Shown: positions 35,182 through 44,536, numbered from the stretch's first letter. The stretch: DNA of 64,000 nucleotides from Actinomycetes bacterium (GCA_021808665.1 JAKBBA010000005.1:32091-96090); one strand, 5' to 3'. Translations and numbers: made by a program. The notes: generated from the sequence alone by a model not told the origin.

Positions 35182-36519
35182 ATGTCCCATCCGCTGGCTA
35201 GCCTGATACGGGTGTCCCTGAGCCTGTTCGACGACCCGACAGCCGGTTTCCCCCGGCGGGTGACCCTCGTTCGCCTGGCAGGTGAGATTGCCCGTTGCGT
35301 AGCCGGCGTCGGTCCTGTAGTCGTGGACGGTGAGGTCTACCGGCCGACGACCACCAAGGGTGGTTGGGTCTATTTCACTCTCAGGGACAGAGCCGCCCAG
35401 ATTGACGTGAAGATGCCGGCGGCAGTCGTCAGGCAATACAGGCCGGCCGCTGGCGAGCGGGTGGAGGTCGCAGCAACGCTCCAGTGGTCCAATGATCGGG
35501 GCCAACTGGCTCTGCTGGCGCAAGGCGTGACTCCGGTCGGCGCTGGAGCCATCGCCGCTCTCATCAAGGCGACCCGCGCTCGTCTAGGCGCGGACGGATT
35601 GCTGGACCGGCCCCGGCGCCGGATCCCGATGCTGCCCAGAGCGATTGGGGTGATATGCGGTGCTGACGCCGCCGTGCGTAAGGACATCGAGTCCGTGGTA
35701 GCCGAGCGCTGTCCGGGTTACCCGGTCGTGTTCTTCGAGACCACAGTGAGCGGCCCGACCGCCAGCCGGGGGATCGTCGAGGGGATTCGGGCGCTGTCGA
35801 GCGATCCTGCCGTGGAGGTGCTCGTGCTGGCGCGAGGAGGAGGGGACGCACCGTCGCTTTTGCCGTGGAGCACCGAGGAGGTCTGCAGGGCGGCCGCCGC
35901 GTGCCCCGTTCCGGTCGTGTCGGCGATCGGCCACGAGTCCGACAGGCCTTTGTGCGACGAGGTGGCCGATCTTCGCTGTCCGACCCCGTCGCTTGCAGCG
36001 ATGGCCGTGGTGCCCGACGTGGCCGGGTTGACGCGAAAGGTCGACGAGGCTTTGCGACGTGCGGCGTCCGCTGTTGAGCAGTCCGCCGGGAGAGCTGAGC
36101 GGCGACTGGCGGCCGTCCAAACCCGAAGGGCGTTAACCGGGCGACTGGAGCAGGCCGCTTTCAGGGTAGAGCGGGTCACGATACGACTAGGAGGGTGCCA
36201 TCCTCGAACAGCGCTGCGCCTTGCCGAGGACCGCCTCGCGGGAACACCGTGGAGGCGTCACGTTTGGGAGGAGATGGGGAGGGCGGCGGGTCGCCTGGAG
36301 TCTGACGTCCGCCACCTTCGGGCGCTGTCCCCACAGCGGACCCTGGAGCGAGGTTACGCCGTCGTGACCGGTCCGGCCAGAACCATCGTCCGGCGCGCCG
36401 CTGACCTGTCGCCTGGGGATGAGCTGGCGATCCGACTCGCCGAGGGCTCACTGCTGGCCTCCGTCGCTAGCCTTAACTCTCTGCCCGAGTTGGGGTCACC
36501 TGCGATGGTGCGACCATGA
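35182..36519 (+). CDS. xseA: Exodeoxyribonuclease VII large subunit
   Basis: This 445-residue subunit of exonuclease VII degrades single-stranded DNA bidirectionally to oligonucleotides. The N-terminal OB-fold (VDGEVYRPTTTKGGWVYFTLRD) precedes the catalytic domain with VICGADAAVRKDIESV, ARGGGDAPSLLPWSTEEV, VVSAIGHESDRPLCDEVAD and PTPSLAAM. The coiled-coil region and the terminal ALSPQRTLERGYAVV motif are present. ATG 35182 is chosen over a TTG eight codons upstream; no strong ribosome site favours either. It overlaps xseB as ATGA, giving the usual xseA-xseB operon. Confidence 0.92.
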   Translation: MSHPLASLIRVSLSLFDDPTAGFPRRVTLVRLAGEIARCVAGVGPVVVDGEVYRPTTTKGGWVYFTLRDRAAQIDVKMPAAVVRQYRPAAGERVEVAATLQWSNDRGQLALLAQGVTPVGAGAIAALIKATRARLGADGLLDRPRRRIPMLPRAIGVICGADAAVRKDIESVVAERCPGYPVVFFETTVSGPTASRGIVEGIRALSSDPAVEVLVLARGGGDAPSLLPWSTEEVCRAAAACPVPVVSAIGHESDRPLCDEVADLRCPTPSLAAMAVVPDVAGLTRKVDEALRRAASAVEQSAGRAERRLAAVQTRRALTGRLEQAAFRVERVTIRLGGCHPRTALRLAEDRLAGTPWRRHVWEEMGRAAGRLESDVRHLRALSPQRTLERGYAVVTGPARTIVRRAADLSPGDELAIRLAEGSLLASVASLNSLPELGSPAMVRP

Positions 36520-36842
36520 CCGCGTCCGACACCGATGGCGGCTCTATGAGGGAGTCGTCGCAGCCTCACGGCTCGGATCGCGACAAGACCTTCGAAGATC
36601 TCATGGAGGAGCTCGAAAGTCTCACCGCCCGCCTCGCCGCCGGTGACGTGGGTATAGAAGCGACAGCGGACCTCTACGAGCAGGCGGAGGCCGTCCACGC
36701 GCAGGCTAGGCAGAGGCTCGACCAGGTGCGGGCCAGAGTGGAGCGCCTCGCTGGTGGCATACCGCCCGTGCCGGACGGCTGCGCAAGCTCACTCCTCGGG
36801 GGAGACGAGATCGGCGAGCCTGCCGGCGATGGTGCCCCTTAG
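36516..36842 (+). CDS. xseB: Exodeoxyribonuclease VII small subunit
   Basis: This 108-residue partner of XseA has the core helical hairpin FEDLMEELESLTARLAAGDVGIEATADLYEQA, the conserved XseB signature of small subunits that assemble on the XseA stalk. It has about 22 extra N-terminal polar residues and an unconserved tail. The tail overlaps the end of the convergent pepN gene by 54 bases. Its start overlaps the xseA stop as ATGA. Confidence 0.9.
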   Translation: MTASDTDGGSMRESSQPHGSDRDKTFEDLMEELESLTARLAAGDVGIEATADLYEQAEAVHAQARQRLDQVRARVERLAGGIPPVPDGCASSLLGGDEIGEPAGDGAP

Positions 36843-39386
36843 ACGCTGAGCGAGCGAGACGTTCACGTCGAGACGTTCGAGTATCTGAGCCAGACGCACC
36901 GGGCTCAACGTGAGGTCCCTCGAAGAGCAGAAAGCCTTCACTCTTGCGGCCACCACAGGATCGACGAAACTGGAGGTGGATTCCAATATCCTCACTAGGA
37001 GGCTGTGGGGCATCCGGGCGGCTAGCTCGTCCCAGTTCGATTCGACCCAATCCCACGCTTGGTCGGCTGCTCCGCGCTGGCCCATCAGTGTGGCTATCGC
37101 CAGGGGGGCGTCTTGGGATCGCACCTGAGATCCCAGCGTCATCTGCAAGGTCCGCTCCCGTAAAGACTCCGACGTCGCTTCGGCGAGAGCGAACAGGTAA
37201 CGCTGTTCCTCTTGGGGGGACCCGGCCTTGGTGTACGCGTCGAGGACGAGGTTCCACTCGTCCTCGCCGCCCGACCCGACAGCGACACGTGCGCAGACCC
37301 CCACGAGATCAGCTGCCAGCCCGTCTGGCCCTGGCGGCGACACTAGGTGCTTGCGAAGACGTGCGACGCTCTGCGCTACCACCGCCGGGTCCTTGGCTAT
37401 CTGGGCTAGGACCGACAGGACCCTCGCTCGGGCTGTCGCGGTTCTTTCCGGTTCGCCCTCGGTGGGGATCCAGCCGAGCGAGCTCCACACCGGCGCCGCC
37501 AGCGACGCAGCGAAGCGGGCCACCGCTGCCCGGTCCTCGTCGTCGCCTGCGAGGTCCAGCATGTGCAGGCCCGAACCCAGAGAGGTCCAAACGTCCGGGT
37601 CGCTGTCAGGACCGAGCGCAGCGGCGCCCGCAGCCCAATCCTCCACCTCGGCGGTTCCTGCTACCACCTCGGCCCAGGTATCGCTTAGATAGTTGAAGCG
37701 CTCCATAGGCTCCGCTACCTCAGCCAGGCCGGCGTCGAGCAGGCGCCGTCTCAGCTGAGGGCTGTAAGAGCAACGGTAGAAACCCCATCCTCCGGCGTTC
37801 ACGATCAACCAGTCGACCGGAGCGTCGAAGGACACGGTGGAGCCGTCCGCATCAAGGAGCAGTCGTTCGTCGCGTACTTTGCCACCGGCAGACAAACGCA
37901 GGTTAACCGGAACCTTCCACGTGGCCGCGCCGGCGCCGGCGGGAGCCGGGCGGTAGGTGAAGCGCCTCTGGGAGAGCGCCACTGAGGTCCCGTCGGCGCC
38001 GAGAGCAGCCTCGACGAGGGGGTGACCTCCCTGGAAGATCCAAGAGTCCATAATCGACCGCACCGGTTCGCCCGAGACCTGCTCCAGCGCGTCCCAAAGG
38101 TCGGAGGTCTCGGTGTTCGAATGGGCGTGCGACGACAGGTAAGCCGAGATGCCAAGCCGGAAAACCTCGGCTCCGAGGTAGCGCTCCAGCATTTTGAGGA
38201 CCGAACCACCTTTTTGGTAGGTGAGCAGGTCGAACATGCCCTCGGCCTCTTCCGGGCGGCCCACCGGGTACTCCACCGGCCGGGTCGACTCCAAGCCGTC
38301 GACGGCCATGGCCGCCGCCTTGCCAGCTGCGAACGCCGCCCACATCTGCCAGGCGGGTTTGAAAGCGTCGGTGGTGGTCAACTCCATGAAAGTAGCGAAC
38401 GCCTCGTTCAGCCAGATCCCGTTCCACCATTTCATCGTCACCAGATCCCCGAACCACATGTGGGCTGTCTCGTGCGCGATCACAGAAGCGACTCGGGCCA
38501 TCTCCGTCTGCGCCGCGCGGGCAGAGTCGACGAGAAGTGCCGTCTCACGGTATGTGACAAGGCCGAGGTTCTCCATCGCCCCGAAGGCGAAGTCGGGGAT
38601 AGCCACGTGGTCGAGTTTCGCCTCCGGGTAAGGAATCGCGAAGTAGTCGGACAAGAAGCGCAGGGCATGGGCTGCCGCCTCAAGGGCGAAAGGCGTCAGC
38701 GGCTGCTTCGAAGGGACCGTCGCCACCCTGACCGGCACGCCTGAGACGTCGACCGGTGCGGTCAGCTCGAAAGGTCCGACTATGAAAGCGACCAGGTAGG
38801 TGGACATCGGCATCGTCTCCGCGAAGCGCACACGGGTCCATCCATCCCCGAGTGTCTCCTCGGAGGCGACCGGGCCGTTGGACAGCCCTACACAGCCGGC
38901 GGGGACGTCCAAGGTGACCTGGAAGGTCGCCTTGAAATCAGGCTCATCCCAGCACGGGAAAGCCCGGCGGGCGTCTGTTGCCTCGAACTGTGTTGTCGCT
39001 ATCGTCACTTCCCGGCCGTCAGGGGACTTGAAAGTGCTGCGGTAGAAGCCGCGAAGGTGGTCGTTCAGCACGCCCCTGAAAGCGAGGGACAGCCGGTAGC
39101 CGGCCCCGGCCTGCGCTGGAGTTCCGAAGCGCAGTTCGAGGCGCTCCTCCTCGGGATGCAGCAGCGCTGTGGGCACGAGGACTGCCCCTGTCGGGCTTGC
39201 CAGCTCCGCGGAGGATATTTCGAGCTCGGCGGCGTTCAAGACGATGCTGTCGGCGTCCTCCAGCAGGTCGAGGTCCACGGATACGGTGCCCTCGAAGGTC
39301 GCAGTGTCGAGGTGCGGCCGCATCGCAAGGTCGTAGCGGCGTGGGACGGCAGTGCGCGCCAGACGGTAGCTGTCGGTGTTCGCCAT
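36789..39386 (-). CDS. pepN: Aminopeptidase N (M1 family)
   Basis: This 865-residue zinc metallopeptidase of the M1 family removes N-terminal amino acids from peptides in the cytoplasm. GAMEN near residues 268-272 binds the peptide N-terminus, and HETAHMWFGD (HEXXH, near 303) with NEAFA downstream binds zinc. The C-terminal ERAP1-like helical domain is complete, and the length fits actinobacterial PepN. The start ATG 39386 (MANTDSYR) has GAGAGG about seven bases upstream. Its 3' end overlaps xseB by 54 bases. The kinase gene is divergent across a 71-bp gap. Confidence 0.93.
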   Translation of the reverse strand: MANTDSYRLARTAVPRRYDLAMRPHLDTATFEGTVSVDLDLLEDADSIVLNAAELEISSAELASPTGAVLVPTALLHPEEERLELRFGTPAQAGAGYRLSLAFRGVLNDHLRGFYRSTFKSPDGREVTIATTQFEATDARRAFPCWDEPDFKATFQVTLDVPAGCVGLSNGPVASEETLGDGWTRVRFAETMPMSTYLVAFIVGPFELTAPVDVSGVPVRVATVPSKQPLTPFALEAAAHALRFLSDYFAIPYPEAKLDHVAIPDFAFGAMENLGLVTYRETALLVDSARAAQTEMARVASVIAHETAHMWFGDLVTMKWWNGIWLNEAFATFMELTTTDAFKPAWQMWAAFAAGKAAAMAVDGLESTRPVEYPVGRPEEAEGMFDLLTYQKGGSVLKMLERYLGAEVFRLGISAYLSSHAHSNTETSDLWDALEQVSGEPVRSIMDSWIFQGGHPLVEAALGADGTSVALSQRRFTYRPAPAGAGAATWKVPVNLRLSAGGKVRDERLLLDADGSTVSFDAPVDWLIVNAGGWGFYRCSYSPQLRRRLLDAGLAEVAEPMERFNYLSDTWAEVVAGTAEVEDWAAGAAALGPDSDPDVWTSLGSGLHMLDLAGDDEDRAAVARFAASLAAPVWSSLGWIPTEGEPERTATARARVLSVLAQIAKDPAVVAQSVARLRKHLVSPPGPDGLAADLVGVCARVAVGSGGEDEWNLVLDAYTKAGSPQEEQRYLFALAEATSESLRERTLQMTLGSQVRSQDAPLAIATLMGQRGAADQAWDWVESNWDELAARMPHSLLVRILESTSSFVDPVVAARVKAFCSSRDLTLSPVRLAQILERLDVNVSLAQRLRGTIAGRLADLVSPEE

Positions 39387-39444
39387 GTGTGGTCCTCTCG
39401 GAGTTTCTCGTTGCCAAAGCACCAACCCTAGTGACTGGCCCGGC

Positions 39445-39450
39445 TACCGT
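39445..39450 (+). promoter_or_regulatory. -10 hexamer TACCGT, leaderless PfkB kinase
   Basis: TACCGT ends seven bases before the GTG at 39458, which selects that start over the in-frame GTG at 39431 lying upstream of the hexamer. Confidence 0.45.
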
Positions 39451-39457
39451 CTTCGGG

Positions 39458-40507
39458 GTGCAAGACAGCCCACGTGTAGTTACCATCGGCCACGCCATCG
39501 TCGACGTCTTGGCGTCCTGCGACGACGTCTTGTTGGAACAGCTCGGGCTCGACAAGGCGACGATGAGCCTCGTCGAGCCGGAACGGGCCGCCCACATCCG
39601 TTCTCAGGTAGAAGTGACGAAGATGGCGTCTGGGGGATCTGCCGCCAACACGGCCGTGGGCCTAGCGGCGCTCGGTGTTCCGACGAGCTTCGTCGGGCGC
39701 GTCGCCGACGACGAGCTCGGAGCGTTCTTCGCCGCCGACTTGAAAGCTGGCGGTGTTAGCTTCGCAGACCAGCGATCCGAACAGCGATCCGAACGCAACG
39801 ACGCGCCGGTCGGCGGACACCCAGACCAGGTGGAAGCTGGACATCCCGGCAGTCCCGCTACAGGCATCAGCATCGTAATGGTCACTCCCGACGCAGAGAG
39901 GACCATGTGCACCAGTCTCGGAGCGGGAGGCGAGCTTGCCGCATCGGACGTGGACCCGCTCCAGGTTTCCCAAGCCGACGTTGTCTATATAGAGGGCTAC
40001 CTGTGCGGCAAGGTTGTGACGGACACGGCCGTCGCCGCGGCGATAAAAGCAGCGTCGACATCGTCGACGCTGGTGGCCCTTTCGGCGTCTGACCCTTTCT
40101 GGGTCAGCTTGCACCGCGACGACATGAGAGAACTGCTCGACTCGGTGCAGTTGCTCTTCGCGAATGAGGAGGAGGCCCTTGTCCTGAGCGGCAAACCCGA
40201 CACGCACTCGGCGCTGCGGGAGCTGTCCGCCGTCTGCCCGACGGTTGTCGTCACCTTGGGAGCACAAGGTTGCGTGGTGGCGGAAGACGGGAAGACGCTG
40301 CGGGTCGGCGCACCCAAGGTCGACAGGGTCGTCGACACAACCGGCGCCGGTGACAGCTTCGCTGCCGGCTACCTTTACGGCGTCGTCAACCGCCTCGGTG
40401 CCCGGCGCAGCGCCGAGACCGGCGGTCTCATGGCGTCGAAGGTGATCACCCGTTTCGGTGCCCGAGCGGAAGCCTCAGACCTTATTGGGATCAGCGGCCC
40501 CTGTTAG
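39458..40507 (+). CDS. PfkB-family carbohydrate/nucleoside kinase
   Basis: This 349-residue ribokinase-fold kinase has the N-terminal GHAIVDV and GGSAANTAVGLAALG motifs and the C-terminal anion hole and catalytic Asp in DTTGAGDSFAAGYLYG (near residue 300). The overall pattern resembles adenosine-kinase-like members more than fructokinase, so adenosine or a ribose derivative is the likeliest substrate; this is tentative. A low-complexity insertion near residue 105 includes a QRSEQRSE duplication from a 12-bp repeat. The 3' end overlaps the bL37-like gene by 17 bases. Confidence 0.82.
   Translation: MQDSPRVVTIGHAIVDVLASCDDVLLEQLGLDKATMSLVEPERAAHIRSQVEVTKMASGGSAANTAVGLAALGVPTSFVGRVADDELGAFFAADLKAGGVSFADQRSEQRSERNDAPVGGHPDQVEAGHPGSPATGISIVMVTPDAERTMCTSLGAGGELAASDVDPLQVSQADVVYIEGYLCGKVVTDTAVAAAIKAASTSSTLVALSASDPFWVSLHRDDMRELLDSVQLLFANEEEALVLSGKPDTHSALRELSAVCPTVVVTLGAQGCVVAEDGKTLRVGAPKVDRVVDTTGAGDSFAAGYLYGVVNRLGARRSAETGGLMASKVITRFGARAEASDLIGISGPC
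39770..39793 (+). repeat. Perfect 12-bp tandem repeat within the PfkB kinase gene
   Basis: CAGCGATCCGAA occurs twice in tandem and encodes QRSEQRSE, in a hydrophilic loop insertion of the kinase. Confidence 0.9.
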
Positions 40508-40574
40508 GTTTGCGCCCGTGGTTGGCCTTGTTGCGCCGCGCCCGTGAGCGAGCCTTGTGAGTGCGTTTCGACAT
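40491..40574 (-). CDS. Small ribosomal protein, bL37-like (27 residues)
   Basis: This 27-residue, very basic peptide starts at ATG 40574 and ends at TGA 40491, with the sequence MSKRTHKARSRARRNKANHG followed by RKPNRGR. The KANHGRKPN core matches from memory the bL37 protein found in mycobacterial large ribosomal subunits, which has KANHGKRPN. It has 13 Lys/Arg in 27 residues, as for short ribosomal proteins buried in rRNA. Its end overlaps the convergent kinase gene by 17 bases. Genes this short are commonly missed by gene callers. Confidence 0.72.
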   Translation of the reverse strand: MSKRTHKARSRARRNKANHGRKPNRGR

Positions 40575-40662
40575 AGCGAAACATCTTAGGGGCATGTTGG
40601 CAAGGCCCGCCAAGTGAGCGCAGAGCAGTCCCAGGAGGGCAGAGTCGGTAGCGCAAAGCCGG

Positions 40663-40668
40663 TAGCGT
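40663..40668 (+). promoter_or_regulatory. -10 hexamer TAGCGT, leaderless ychF
   Basis: TAGCGT ends seven bases before the ATG at 40676, favouring that start over the in-frame GTG at 40667, which overlaps the hexamer. Confidence 0.45.
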
Positions 40669-40675
40669 GGAGCAG

Positions 40676-41752
40676 ATGGAACGTCTCGGCATCGTCGGTC
40701 TGGCCAACTCCGGCAAATCGAGCCTGTTCAACGCCTTGACCGGCGGGTCCGCCGCCGTCGCAGCCCACCCCTTTTCGACCACCGAGTCGACCCAGGGGAT
40801 CGCGCGTGTAGCTGACAGCAGGCTCGACCAGCTTGCCGTTATGAGCTCCAGCCGCAAGGTGGTGCCGGCGACCGTGGAGTTCGTCGACATAGCCGGGCTC
40901 GTTGCGGGCTCGTCGAGCGGCGAAGGTCTCGGAAACCGCTTCTTGGCCGGAATCCGAGAGGTTGACGCCTTGTGCATGGTGCTTCGCTCGTTTGAGGACG
41001 ACAACGTGGTCGGCGGGAGCGACCCTCTCGAAGATCTCACGGTGCTCGAGCTTGAACTGGTGCTCGCCGACGCGGTAACCGTCGACAACCAGGTTGACAA
41101 GCGGCGCAAAGCCGCTCGGTCCGACAAGAGCCTTCAAGGTGAGGTTGACGCCCTGGAGAGGGCCAAGACCGTCCTGGACTCCGCAGTGCCGATCTACCGG
41201 AGCGATCTGAGCGTCGAAGAACGCGCAGCGCTGCGGCCGTTCTTCTTGCTGACCAACAAGCCGGTGCTCGCCGTCGTCAACCTAGGCGAAGACCAGCTCG
41301 CAGAATCCGAGACCATAACCAAACCAGTGGTCGAACACCTGGGCGGGCACGGAGAAGCCCTCGGGGTGAGCGTGGCGCTCGAAGCTGAGGCCGCGATGCT
41401 CGACCCCGACGAGCGCCTCGAGCTGCTAGAAGGTCTCGGACTCGGCGAAGGGGCCCTTGCCAGAGTTACCCGGGCCGCCTTCCACCTGCTGGGACGTAGG
41501 ACGTTTTTCACCACCGGGGACAAGGAGAGTCGCGCATGGACGTTCCGCGCCGGCGCCCGAGCTCCCGAGTGCGCGGGGGTGATCCACTCCGACCTGCAGC
41601 GGGGCTTCATCCGGGCCGAGGTGATCCACTGGGACGAACTTCTCGGGATCGGCTCGTGGAACAAGGCCAAAGAAGCCGGGAAGCTCCGCGTGGAAGGCAA
41701 GGAGTACGAGGTCCGCGACGGTGACGTGCTGGAAATCCGCTTCAACGTCTGA
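40676..41752 (+). CDS. ychF: YchF/Ola1-family ATPase
   Basis: This 358-residue TRAFAC P-loop protein hydrolyses ATP (and GTP) and associates with ribosomes in translation and stress responses. It has the P-loop GLANSGKSS near residues 8-16, the switch 2 motif DIAGLV, and the G4-like VNLGED in place of NKXD, the change that relaxes guanine specificity in this family. The C-terminal TGS domain is visible (TFFTTGDKESRAWTFRAGA ... VRDGDVLEIRFNV). Five bases after its stop is a DUF192 gene. Confidence 0.92.
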   Translation: MERLGIVGLANSGKSSLFNALTGGSAAVAAHPFSTTESTQGIARVADSRLDQLAVMSSSRKVVPATVEFVDIAGLVAGSSSGEGLGNRFLAGIREVDALCMVLRSFEDDNVVGGSDPLEDLTVLELELVLADAVTVDNQVDKRRKAARSDKSLQGEVDALERAKTVLDSAVPIYRSDLSVEERAALRPFFLLTNKPVLAVVNLGEDQLAESETITKPVVEHLGGHGEALGVSVALEAEAAMLDPDERLELLEGLGLGEGALARVTRAAFHLLGRRTFFTTGDKESRAWTFRAGARAPECAGVIHSDLQRGFIRAEVIHWDELLGIGSWNKAKEAGKLRVEGKEYEVRDGDVLEIRFNV

Positions 41753-41757
41753 CCCCG

Positions 41758-42087
41758 ATGCCCTGGCTGATCAGAGACGGAACGGTCCTCGCAACTCTCG
41801 ACGAGCCCGGGGCGGACACAGCAGCGAGGTCCGGTGTCACCCTGGTGGGAAGGTGGGGCCCGGTCAACACCGTGGGTTCTAGGCGGAGCCTCGACGTCGC
41901 ATGGTGTGAGCGTCTGCCCGACGGAGAAGGAGCCGAACGCCTCGTGGTGAAAAAGGCCCGTACCATGCGATCCCTGAGGGTGCGCATGCCAGGGCTGCGC
42001 GGGGCTCATCTACTAGTCGCCGACGCCGGCAGCTTCGAGCGCTGGTCTCTTCGCGCCGGGGACGTCTTGGAGGTCCGCTCCAGTTGA
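41758..42087 (+). CDS. DUF192-family protein
   Basis: This 109-residue protein shows the DUF192 pattern: a central VNTVGSRRSLDVAWCE strand region, where typical members read HTFGMRFPIDVVF, and an ending of AGSFERWSLRAGDVLEV. It has no signal peptide here, although many DUF192 proteins are exported. The function of this family is not established. It lies between ychF and rsmI and overlaps rsmI by a TTGA junction, so it belongs to the same transcript. Confidence 0.7.
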   Translation: MPWLIRDGTVLATLDEPGADTAARSGVTLVGRWGPVNTVGSRRSLDVAWCERLPDGEGAERLVVKKARTMRSLRVRMPGLRGAHLLVADAGSFERWSLRAGDVLEVRSS

Positions 42088-42959
42088 GCGGCCCGGCAGG
42101 CACGCTCGTAGTGGTCGGAACGCCGATCGGCAACCTAGGGGACTTGTCCCCCCGGGCGACAAACGCGCTGGCCGAAGCGACCATCGTTTTGTGTGAGGAC
42201 ACGAGACGCACCCGGAAGCTCTTCAGCGCTATCGGTGTGAAAACCCCCCGACTCGTCCGTCTCGACCGGAACAACGAGGCTGACATGTCGGCTCGCGTCG
42301 TGGCGACTTTCGCAGGCGAAGAGCGAGTGGTGCTCGTAAGCGACGCGGGCATGCCAGCCGTGTCTGACCCGGGAGCCGATGTTGTGCGAGCAGCCGCGGC
42401 AGCCGGGTTCGCGATCTCAGTCATCCCGGGCCCCTCGGCCGCCGTCGCCGCCGTGGCCATATCGGGCATACCCGGGGACGGGTTCACGTTCGCCGGGTTC
42501 CTGGCACGCAAGGGCACGGCGCGCCTCGAAGCCCTCGGGCGGATCGCCTCGTCACCACTCACGACCGTCATCTACGAGGCGGGCAACCGGGTGAGGGCCA
42601 CCACAGTCGACCTCGAAGCGGCCTGCGGGCCAGGCAGGGTCTACGTCTGGGCGCGGGAGCTCACTAAGGTCCACGAGCAGGTCTGGAGGGGGACCCTCGG
42701 GGAGGCGGTACTGGCCTTCGAGCGCGCCGAAGTCGACGAGCGGGGAGAGTGGGTCCTGCTCGTAGGTCCCAACGTCGACGAAGTCAAGCCCGACGTCGCC
42801 GACAAGCAGGTGGAGGACCTGCTCAAGAGGGCCGTCGCCACGGGGTCGTCCCGGCGCAGCGCCGTCGACGAAGTAGCTGCAGCTACGGGAGTCAAACGAA
42901 GGCAAGTTTACGAAATAGCGCTGAACCTGGATGAAGGAGCTGGCCGCCAGACGTTGTAG
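42084..42959 (+). CDS. rsmI: 16S rRNA (cytidine-1402-2'-O)-methyltransferase
   Basis: This 291-residue SAM-dependent methyltransferase 2'-O-methylates C1402 of 16S rRNA. Motifs are GTPIGNLGD near residues 12-20, LCEDTRRTRKL, VLVSDAGMPAVSDPG, VIPGPSAA and GFLARKG, all diagnostic of RsmI in the tetrapyrrole-methylase superfamily. It starts with TTG at 42084 overlapping the DUF192 stop. The C-terminal segment (SSRRSAVDEVAAATGVKRRQVYEIAL) is the small helical domain of RsmI. Confidence 0.93.
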   Translation: MSGPAGTLVVVGTPIGNLGDLSPRATNALAEATIVLCEDTRRTRKLFSAIGVKTPRLVRLDRNNEADMSARVVATFAGEERVVLVSDAGMPAVSDPGADVVRAAAAAGFAISVIPGPSAAVAAVAISGIPGDGFTFAGFLARKGTARLEALGRIASSPLTTVIYEAGNRVRATTVDLEAACGPGRVYVWARELTKVHEQVWRGTLGEAVLAFERAEVDERGEWVLLVGPNVDEVKPDVADKQVEDLLKRAVATGSSRRSAVDEVAAATGVKRRQVYEIALNLDEGAGRQTL

Positions 42960-42993
42960 CCACAGAATGAGCCGGCACGGCTCCGCCGTCGCC

Positions 42994-42999
42994 TACCCT
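42994..42999 (+). promoter_or_regulatory. -10 hexamer TACCCT, leaderless metG
   Basis: TACCCT ends eight bases before the GTG at 43008, with no Shine-Dalgarno sequence between. Confidence 0.45.
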
Positions 43000-43007
43000 C
43001 GTGGTCT

Positions 43008-44516
43008 GTGGCCCGCTTCTACGTGACAACCCCCATCTACTACGTCAACGACGCTCCTCACATAGGCCACGCGTACACCACTGTCACAGCCGACGCTCTG
43101 GCCCGCTGGCATCGCATGTGCGGCGACGACGTGTTCTTCTTGACCGGCACCGACGAGCACGGGCTCAAAGTCGCACGCGCTGCCGAAGCCAACGGCATCA
43201 CTCCCAAGGAGCAGGCCGACCGGACCAGCGAACGCTACCGGCAGGCGTGGGAAGCCCTGGACGTGTCCAACGACGACTTCATCCGGACCACCGAGGAGCG
43301 CCATTACAAAGCGACCGCCGAGCTCATGCAGGCAGCGTTCGACAACGGATGGATCGAGCTACGCCCCTACGAGGGTCTCTACTGCGTCTCCTGCGAGGCC
43401 TACTACGTCGAGTCCGAGCTCGACGAGGGTATGACCTGCCCGATACATCACCGCCCGGTCGAGGTGCTCTCAGAGGAGAACTACTTCTTCAAGCTGTCAG
43501 GGCTTTCAGAACGCCTTCTCGCCTGGTACGAGGACAACCCAGGGGCAGTGACACCAGAATCCAAACGCAACGAGGCGATAGGCCTGATCCGGGGCGGCCT
43601 GCGTGACATTTCCATCTCGAGGACGTCGATCAAATGGGGCGTGCCGGTCCCGTGGGACGCCAGCCACGTCTTTTACGTGTGGTACGACGCGCTGATCAAC
43701 TACGCCACTGCGGTCGGCTACGGATCTGACCCCGAGCGTTTCGAGCGTTGGTGGCCGTCCGTGCACCACCTGATCGGCAAGGACATCCTTCGCTTCCACT
43801 GCGTTTACTGGCCGGCACTGTTGATGGCCGCAGGCCTGGCCCCCCCGAAGCGGATCGCAGTGCACGGCTATCTCCTGGTCGGCGGCGAGAAGATGTCCAA
43901 GACGGCCCTCAACCAGATAGCGCCGGCCGATCTCATCGCCGACTTCGGGGTAGACGGTTACCGGTACCACTTCTTGAGGGATCAGGCCTTCGGACCCGAC
44001 GGGGACTTCTCCTACGAGGCGATGGTGTCACGCTACAACTCGGACCTCGCCAACAACCTCGGCAACCTCCTGGCGAGAGTGTCGACGGTCGTGGAACGCA
44101 AGTGCGGGGGCGTGGGGCCCGCGCCGAACCCGGACAGCCATCTGCGGGCAGTCGCCGCGGAGGTCTACGAACAGGCCTCCCATGCGTGGCAGAGGATCGC
44201 ACCGAGCGAAGCGTTGGAGGCCACATGGAGGCTCGTGCGCGAAGCGAACGCCTCCCTGGAGCAAGCCGAGCCGTGGAAGGCTGACCCAGGGCCCGACGTG
44301 GACGCAGTCCTCGGAGACTGCCTCGAGGTTCTCCGGCTGGTGGCACTGCTTGCCAGTCCGGCTCTCACCCGGGCGTCGCAGGAGATCTGGCGCCGCATCG
44401 GGCTGTCAAGTGACGTGACAGCCCAACGCCTTCCAGACTCCGCCCAGTGGGGAGGCTACCCGGGTGGCCTGAGCGTTCAGAGAGGCGCGCCCCTGTTCCC
44501 CCGGATGACGGCCTGA
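43008..44516 (+). CDS. metG: Methionyl-tRNA synthetase
   Basis: This 502-residue class I synthetase charges tRNA-Met. The HIGH motif appears as PHIGHAYT near residues 16-20, and the KMSKS motif as KMSKT near 295. A zinc knuckle region has CVSCEAYYVE and TCPIHHRP, retaining one intact Cys/His set. It has the short form without the C-terminal EMAP-like tRNA-binding domain. It opens the conserved metG-tatD-ksgA-ispE group; tatD starts 20 bases after its stop. Confidence 0.94.
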   Translation: MARFYVTTPIYYVNDAPHIGHAYTTVTADALARWHRMCGDDVFFLTGTDEHGLKVARAAEANGITPKEQADRTSERYRQAWEALDVSNDDFIRTTEERHYKATAELMQAAFDNGWIELRPYEGLYCVSCEAYYVESELDEGMTCPIHHRPVEVLSEENYFFKLSGLSERLLAWYEDNPGAVTPESKRNEAIGLIRGGLRDISISRTSIKWGVPVPWDASHVFYVWYDALINYATAVGYGSDPERFERWWPSVHHLIGKDILRFHCVYWPALLMAAGLAPPKRIAVHGYLLVGGEKMSKTALNQIAPADLIADFGVDGYRYHFLRDQAFGPDGDFSYEAMVSRYNSDLANNLGNLLARVSTVVERKCGGVGPAPNPDSHLRAVAAEVYEQASHAWQRIAPSEALEATWRLVREANASLEQAEPWKADPGPDVDAVLGDCLEVLRLVALLASPALTRASQEIWRRIGLSSDVTAQRLPDSAQWGGYPGGLSVQRGAPLFPRMTA

Positions 44517-44536
44517 GCCCGACGGGAGCCGAACAG

